This document shows positions 13,202 to 17,636 of a stretch of DNA of 17,636 bases, piece after piece. The stretch is from NCBI GenBank assembly GCA_025463615.1, contig JAODAU010000050.1, positions 1 through 17,636 of the forward strand. Direction: 5' to 3'. Source of the DNA: Microbacteriaceae bacterium (lineage in GTDB: Bacteria; Actinomycetota; Actinomycetes; Actinomycetales; Microbacteriaceae). Under the pieces are notes generated by a model. That model was not told the origin of the DNA. It did not search any database and worked only from the letters and a program-made list of their open reading frames with translations. A program made the translations under genes and the position numbers. Within the stretch, counting starts at the first letter, position 1. Every line of letters begins with the position of its first letter.

Positions 13202-13867
13202 ATGGAGACCAACTTCACCCTGGGCTCGGGCCTCGCTCGACCCACCGCAGAGTCCCGGTACATCCTTCCCACGTTCGAGGAGCGCACGGCCTACGGCTAC
13301 AAGCGCCAGGACCCCTACGCCAAGCTCTTCGAGGATCGCATCATCTTCCTCGGCGTGCAGATCGACGACGCCTCGGCGGACGACGTGATGGCGCAGCTGC
13401 TGGTGCTCGAGAGCCAGGACCCCGACCGCGACATCGTCATGTACATCAACTCTCCCGGTGGCTCGTTCACCGCGATGACGGCGATCTACGACACGATGCA
13501 GTACGTGCGGCCGCAGATCCAGACCGTCGTGCTCGGCCAGGCCGCCTCGGCCGCCGCGGTGATCCTCGCCGCTGGCACGCCGGGCAAGCGTCTCGCGCTG
13601 CCGAACGCCCGCATCCTGATCCACCAGCCGGCCGCCGGCTCGGAGGGCTCGAGCCAGGCGTCCGACATCGAGATCCAGGCCAAAGAGATCCTCCGCATGC
13701 GCACGTGGCTCGAGGAGACGCTCTCGCGTCACTCGAACCGCACCATCGAGCAGGTGAACCGCGACATCGATCGCGACAACATCCTGAGCGGTGAGCAGGC
13801 GCTGGAGTACGGCCTGATCGACCAGGTGCTGGTCACGCGCAAGAACATCCCGGCGATCACCAAGTAG
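13202..13867 (+). CDS. clpP2: ATP-dependent Clp protease proteolytic subunit 2
   Basis: A 221-residue subunit. The triad is Ser116 in GQAASAAAV, His141 in ILIHQPAAG, and Asp192 in [18 protein letters not shown] (81-89) is present. It has a longer N-terminal propeptide (about residues 1-25) than ClpP1, as is usual for ClpP2. GAAGGA overlapping the clpP1 end provides the ribosome site, and the ATG follows the clpP1 stop by 2 bp. The partner ATPase gene clpX lies about 2.2 kb further on, separated by a minus-strand copper cluster. A shared terminator follows. Confidence 0.98.
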   Translation: METNFTLGSGLARPTAESRYILPTFEERTAYGYKRQDPYAKLFEDRIIFLGVQIDDASADDVMAQLLVLESQDPDRDIVMYINSPGGSFTAMTAIYDTMQYVRPQIQTVVLGQAASAAAVILAAGTPGKRLALPNARILIHQPAAGSEGSSQASDIEIQAKEILRMRTWLEETLSRHSNRTIEQVNRDIDRDNILSGEQALEYGLIDQVLVTRKNIPAITK

Positions 13868-13876
13868 TCGCCGAGA

Positions 13877-13912
13877 AGAAGGGCCCGCCGCATTCGTGCG
13901 ACGGGCCCTTCT
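13877..13912. terminator. Bidirectional terminator between clpP2 and the convergent copC-like gene
   Basis: AGAAGGGCCCG (13877-13887) pairs perfectly with CGGGCCCTTCT (13902-13912) around a 14-nt loop that can pair further. Pyrimidine-rich tails follow on both strands. The two genes converge here with only 46 bp between their stop codons. Confidence 0.8.
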
Positions 13913-13913
13913 C

Positions 13914-14510
13914 TCATGTGCGCCTGCGCCGGCTGGTGACCAGCAGCGTCACGATCACGGCGGCCCCGACCGCGAGCACGGCCCCGCCGATCCACAGGAT
14001 CGTGGCGAGCGTGTCGCCCGAGACCGTGGTCGACCCGGTGCCCTGGGCGGCCCCGGTGGCGTTCGGATGCACCCTGCCATGGCAGTCCGGAACCTTCGAG
14101 CTCCCCGCGCTCACCTTCGCCGGCCCGGAGGGCGCCCAGGTGAACGGGAACGAGTCCGACACGATGTGCCCGTCGGTGGAGATCACCTGCCAGGTGACGG
14201 TGTATGCCCCCGGCTTGCCGATCACGGCCGGCACCGAGATGCCGGCGCCCGCCACGGTGACGCAGCCGTCGCCGTAATACAGCCCGGCCTTGTCCCGCAC
14301 GAGCAGCGCGAACCCCGAGCCGTTCTTGTTGAGGTTCGGCAGGATGCCGTTGGTCGTTACCGAGAACCGCGCGGGCAGCGCTGTGAGGGTCTCGCCCGAC
14401 GACGGGGTCGACGACACGAGATAGTTGTGCGCACCCGCCGGGGCGGCGACGGCGAGCACGGCCACCGCCGCGATCGCCGCCACCGCCGCCAGGCGGTTCA
14501 AAAGCCGCAT
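13914..14510 (-). CDS. CopC-domain copper-binding exported protein with C-terminal membrane anchor
   Basis: A 198-residue protein. A signal peptide (1-27, RLLNRLAAVAAIAAVAVLAV ending APAGA) leaves His28 as the mature first residue. That is the amino-terminal His of the CopC copper site. The second part of the site, STDGH (111-115, Asp113 and His115), is present in the typical VTWQVISTDGHIVSDSFPF. Cys83 and Cys143 could form a disulfide. One membrane helix (168-191) is followed by RRRR. CopC proteins bind Cu(II) outside the membrane and pass it to importers or enzymes. It starts 2 bp after the YcnI gene stop, so it is the last gene of a three-gene copper operon. The minus-strand side of the terminator at 13877-13912 ends it. 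Confidence 0.93.
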   Translation of the reverse strand: MRLLNRLAAVAAIAAVAVLAVAAPAGAHNYLVSSTPSSGETLTALPARFSVTTNGILPNLNKNGSGFALLVRDKAGLYYGDGCVTVAGAGISVPAVIGKPGAYTVTWQVISTDGHIVSDSFPFTWAPSGPAKVSAGSSKVPDCHGRVHPNATGAAQGTGSTTVSGDTLATILWIGGAVLAVGAAVIVTLLVTSRRRRT

Positions 14511-14512
14511 CC

Positions 14513-15211
14513 TCAGTCCGTCGCCCGGCGCCGCAGGGCGACGATCGCGACGACGACTCCGACCGCGCCGACGACCAGGCCGCCGATGCCGATGCCGCGC
14601 GCCACCACGTCGGTCGAGGCGCCGGGGGCGTTCTCGGCCTGGCTCGCGGCGGTTACCTCGGCATCCTCGTCGCTGCTCACGACGGGGGCGTCGTTGACGT
14701 AGAGCACGGGCGCGGGGTGCTCTGCATCCGTTCCCTTGTCTGACCAGGAGACGACCTTGCCGTCGCTGTAGGTCTGGGTCGTGGGCAGGTAGAGCCGCCC
14801 GACGTCGGGCACCGGACCCACGGAGAGCTGGAACAGCTGCAGTTGGCCGTCCTCGATGCCCTGGCCCGCTTCGGCCGTGAAGATCACCTTCGTGACTCCC
14901 TCCTTCAGCTCGTTGCCCTCCGCCTTGATCGGCTTGTCGAGCGTGGTCGTGACCAGCTCGCCCGACCAGCCCGGCACCGGCACGTAGCTCACGTACTGGA
15001 ACGCCGTGTCGCTCGGCAGGTCGATCTCCACCTTCGTGGTGGAGGCCGTGCCCGACTCGTTGGGCACCTTGAAGGTGACCAGGGCGAACTCGCCCGGAGT
15101 CGCCGTGTACGGCGTCACCGTCACGTGCGCGCTCGCCGACAGGGGGATGGCCACGGCCAGCAGTGCGCCCGCGCCGAGCGCGAGGGCAGCCTTGTATTTC
15201 AGATTGTTCAT
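14513..15211 (-). CDS. YcnI-family (DUF1775) copper-binding membrane-anchored protein
   Basis: A 232-residue exported protein. The signal peptide (1-28) ends SASA, leaving His29 at the mature N-terminus (HVTV), as in YcnI proteins, where the terminal His with Trp and Glu forms a mono-His copper site. The DUF1775 body has PNESGTASTTKVEIDLP and VPGWSGEL (79-86, Trp82). Residues 176-203 are an acidic linker, and 206-226 is a membrane helix with an RRR tail. GAGGACGAC before the ATG is a good ribosome site. It lies 57 bp downstream of the membrane protein gene and 2 bp upstream of the CopC-like gene. A role in copper uptake or delivery is known only by family. Confidence 0.94.
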   Translation of the reverse strand: MNNLKYKAALALGAGALLAVAIPLSASAHVTVTPYTATPGEFALVTFKVPNESGTASTTKVEIDLPSDTAFQYVSYVPVPGWSGELVTTTLDKPIKAEGNELKEGVTKVIFTAEAGQGIEDGQLQLFQLSVGPVPDVGRLYLPTTQTYSDGKVVSWSDKGTDAEHPAPVLYVNDAPVVSSDEDAEVTAASQAENAPGASTDVVARGIGIGGLVVGAVGVVVAIVALRRRATD

Positions 15212-15268
15212 GTCGTCCTCAGGTGTGTGGGCGCGCAGAAGCCGCGCCTGCCCGCAGAAAAATGGTCT

Positions 15269-15850
15269 CTAGAACGAGAGCGCGGGCGGCCCGCGGTGCC
15301 GCATCGGCGAGAGCGGGGCGAGGCGGGGGAGCGGGCGGATGCGGTGGCGCGGGCGCGCGGGCCGCGGGGTCTGGGGTGCGGTCGGCACGAGCATCCGCAG
15401 GGCGCGCGGGGCGACGAGCGTGACCACGGCCCAGAACGCACGCTCGCCGAAGCGCAGCGCGGCGATCGTGACGACAGCGGCGACCGAGTGCGCCACCCAC
15501 ATCCAGGCGGGCATGGCCGCGTGGGCAGAGGGGTGGATGCCGGCGCCCGACGTCATCGCGTGCATCCCCGCCATCGCGGGCACGACCGGGCCACCGCTCG
15601 ACGGCGCGAACTCGCTGAACAGCGCGTGGAACAGGAACTGGCTGGCGACCACGGAGACGCTCAGGCGCGGCAGTGACAGCCTCCGGCCCGCCAGCGCGAT
15701 GCAGGCGAGGGTGGCGAAGGCGGCGCAGAGGGCGATGCCTGCCAGGCCCGGCATCCCGCCGCCGGCGACGGCGTGTGAGCACAGCGCGACGAACAGCGAG
15801 ACCGCGGCGGCGACCGTGCCGCGTGCCGCCCGTGCCGCCCGTGTCGTCAT
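15269..15850 (-). CDS. Met/His-rich four-helix membrane protein of the copper cluster
   Basis: A 193-residue membrane protein of no named family that I recognise. Hydrophobic helices lie at about 11-30, 34-55, 60-80 and 114-150 (the last long enough for one or two passes). Between them is a loop rich in Met and His (MAGMHAM, GIHPSAH, MPAWMW; 93-118), a plausible copper-binding segment. The C-terminus is basic and Pro-rich, ending RHRGPPALSF. The ATG at 15850 is chosen because AGGAG lies six bases upstream on the minus strand. An in-frame ATG at 16054 would add 68 residues that do not look like protein and would overlap the clpX leader. It is the first gene of the copper operon. A helper role in copper handling is inferred from composition and position. 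Confidence 0.85.
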   Translation of the reverse strand: MTTRAARAARGTVAAAVSLFVALCSHAVAGGGMPGLAGIALCAAFATLACIALAGRRLSLPRLSVSVVASQFLFHALFSEFAPSSGGPVVPAMAGMHAMTSGAGIHPSAHAAMPAWMWVAHSVAAVVTIAALRFGERAFWAVVTLVAPRALRMLVPTAPQTPRPARPRHRIRPLPRLAPLSPMRHRGPPALSF

Positions 15851-16047
15851 CCATCGCTCCTGTCCGCACCAGAAGTCTAAAGCGCCACGCTCAAGGCGCG
15901 CCGTAACGTATTTCGTCGCTGTGCGCGCTCTGTCACCGACTCGGGTTAGGCTCAATACACGTCTCACCGTCGAGACCGAAGTTGCAGCGACATTTTCCGG
16001 CGGGTGTTCAGGGAACACCGGGGGCCGAAACCAGGAGGAGGCCGAGC

Positions 16048-17325
<1,278 letters not shown>

Positions 17326-17339
17326 TCGCCGCCTGCTGA

Positions 17340-17354
17340 CGCCGGGTTCCGGCG
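17340..17354 (+). terminator. Weak hairpin downstream of clpX
   Basis: CGCCGG-GTT-CCGGCG lies 14 bp after the clpX stop and is followed by a pyrimidine stretch (CCTTCTGCCT). It may end the clpX transcript. It is short and lacks a run of Ts. Confidence 0.35.
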
Positions 17355-17416
17355 CCTTCTGCCTGCGCGCCTTCCGCCGCGCGACCGCGCCCGCTGGAAG
17401 TCGACCTCGCCGTGCT

Positions 17417-17508
17417 GGAAATTCAGGAGTTTGGTCGCGGGCGAATTCTGTGGCGCCCTCTTCGCCAGGCACCCCGTGCGCGCCTCGCGACCGAACTCCT
17501 GAATTTCC
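17417..17508. repeat. Long inverted repeat: 23-bp arms with one mismatch, 46-bp spacer
   Basis: The arm at 17417-17439 starts GGAAATTCAGGAGTT and ends GGTCGCG. The arm at 17486-17508 is its reverse complement at 22 of 23 positions, and the remaining T/G pair can still wobble in RNA. A nested GGCGAA/TTCGCC pair (17440-17445, 17461-17466) lies in the spacer. No gene is seen in 17326-17590. The element could be a REP/MITE-like intergenic repeat or a structured terminator. Confidence 0.9.
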
Positions 17509-17532
17509 GAAGGGGTATGTCGGCGGGGAGGG

Positions 17533-17582
17533 TTGACGGCGGCATCGAGTTACTTCTATTGTTTATTTAGTCCTGAACAAAG
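17533..17582 (+). promoter_or_regulatory. Promoter with AT-rich operator-like segment for the last gene
   Basis: TTGACG (17533-17538) and TATTGT (17557-17562) are 18 bp apart, the best vegetative-type promoter in the window. Directly downstream, the segment TTTATTTAGTCCTGAACAAA (17563-17582) is AT-rich and roughly two-fold symmetric. It fits a repressor site over the transcription start. ROK regulators often bind such AT-rich sites near their own genes. Confidence 0.45.
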
Positions 17583-17590
17583 AGGTTCCC

Positions 17591-17636
17591 TTGGCCCTTC
17601 GCCCGCAAGCCCGCACCGACGTCAATCGCTCGGCGA
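17591..17636 (+). CDS. Start of a probable ROK-family regulator (cut by window edge)
   Basis: TTG at 17591 opens a frame of 15 codons, reading MALRPQARTDVNRSA, that runs off the window. GAGG (17582-17585) lies five bases upstream. The TDVNRSA segment resembles the N-terminus of ROK transcription regulators, just before their winged-helix domain (often DVNRSAVL). That is slim evidence, helped by the promoter and operator-like sequence directly upstream. The call should be treated as a lead. Confidence 0.5.
   Translation, partial: MALRPQARTDVNRSA

Overview
The window reads as chromosomal DNA of a high-GC Gram-positive actinobacterium, most likely of the Microbacteriaceae. The grounds are very G+C-rich codon use with frequent GTG and TTG starts, the paired clpP1-clpP2 genes, a DUF2510 protein, a sucrase/ferredoxin-like protein, a YcnI/CopC copper cluster, and a strong excess of the hexamer GGATGC/GCATCC. 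The family-level placement is inference. No transposase, integrase, phage gene or CRISPR array was seen.

Layout, left to right. (a) 1-2546: the 5' end of a dps gene (minus strand), divergent from a NarL/LuxR-type two-component pair (histidine kinase 340-1713, response regulator 1730-2383). The regulator ends 1 bp from a tail-to-tail 53-residue DUF2510 mini-protein. (b) 2671-6230, minus strand: a very large polytopic membrane protein with an N-terminal zinc ribbon, preceded by a CPBP/CAAX-type intramembrane protease. (c) 6301-6948: a repeat-rich stretch around a 100-residue membrane protein. (d) 6949-8751: tRNA-Gly(UCC) on the minus strand with an odd T-loop, then tRNA-Pro(UGG) and trigger factor on the plus strand, closed by a strong terminator. 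(e) 8799-10042: an autoregulated-looking SRPBCC / ArsR / SRPBCC operon whose operator resembles the loop region of the preceding terminator. (f) 10121-12491: three genes overlapping by 4 bp each. They encode an 81-residue Gly/Asp-rich protein with three near-identical 22-residue repeats, a JmjC/cupin-fold Fe(II)/2-oxoglutarate hydroxylase, and a sucrase/ferredoxin-like iron-sulfur protein. (g) 12579-17325: clpP1-clpP2, then a convergent three-gene copper-handling cluster (membrane protein, YcnI, CopC) lying between clpP2 and clpX, then clpX. (h) 17326-17636: a long inverted repeat, a good promoter and the first codons of a probable ROK-type regulator.

How they work together. Trigger factor, ClpP1P2 and ClpX form a protein-folding and degradation neighbourhood. 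The YcnI/CopC proteins are exported, membrane-anchored copper binders.

The most promising undescribed system is the 10121-12491 operon. Its repeat peptide is conserved at the amino-acid level while the codons have drifted, and it is translationally coupled to a protein hydroxylase and a redox protein. The layout is consistent with a modified-peptide or post-translational hydroxylation system in which the repeats are the substrate. That function is a hypothesis and is not shown by the sequence.
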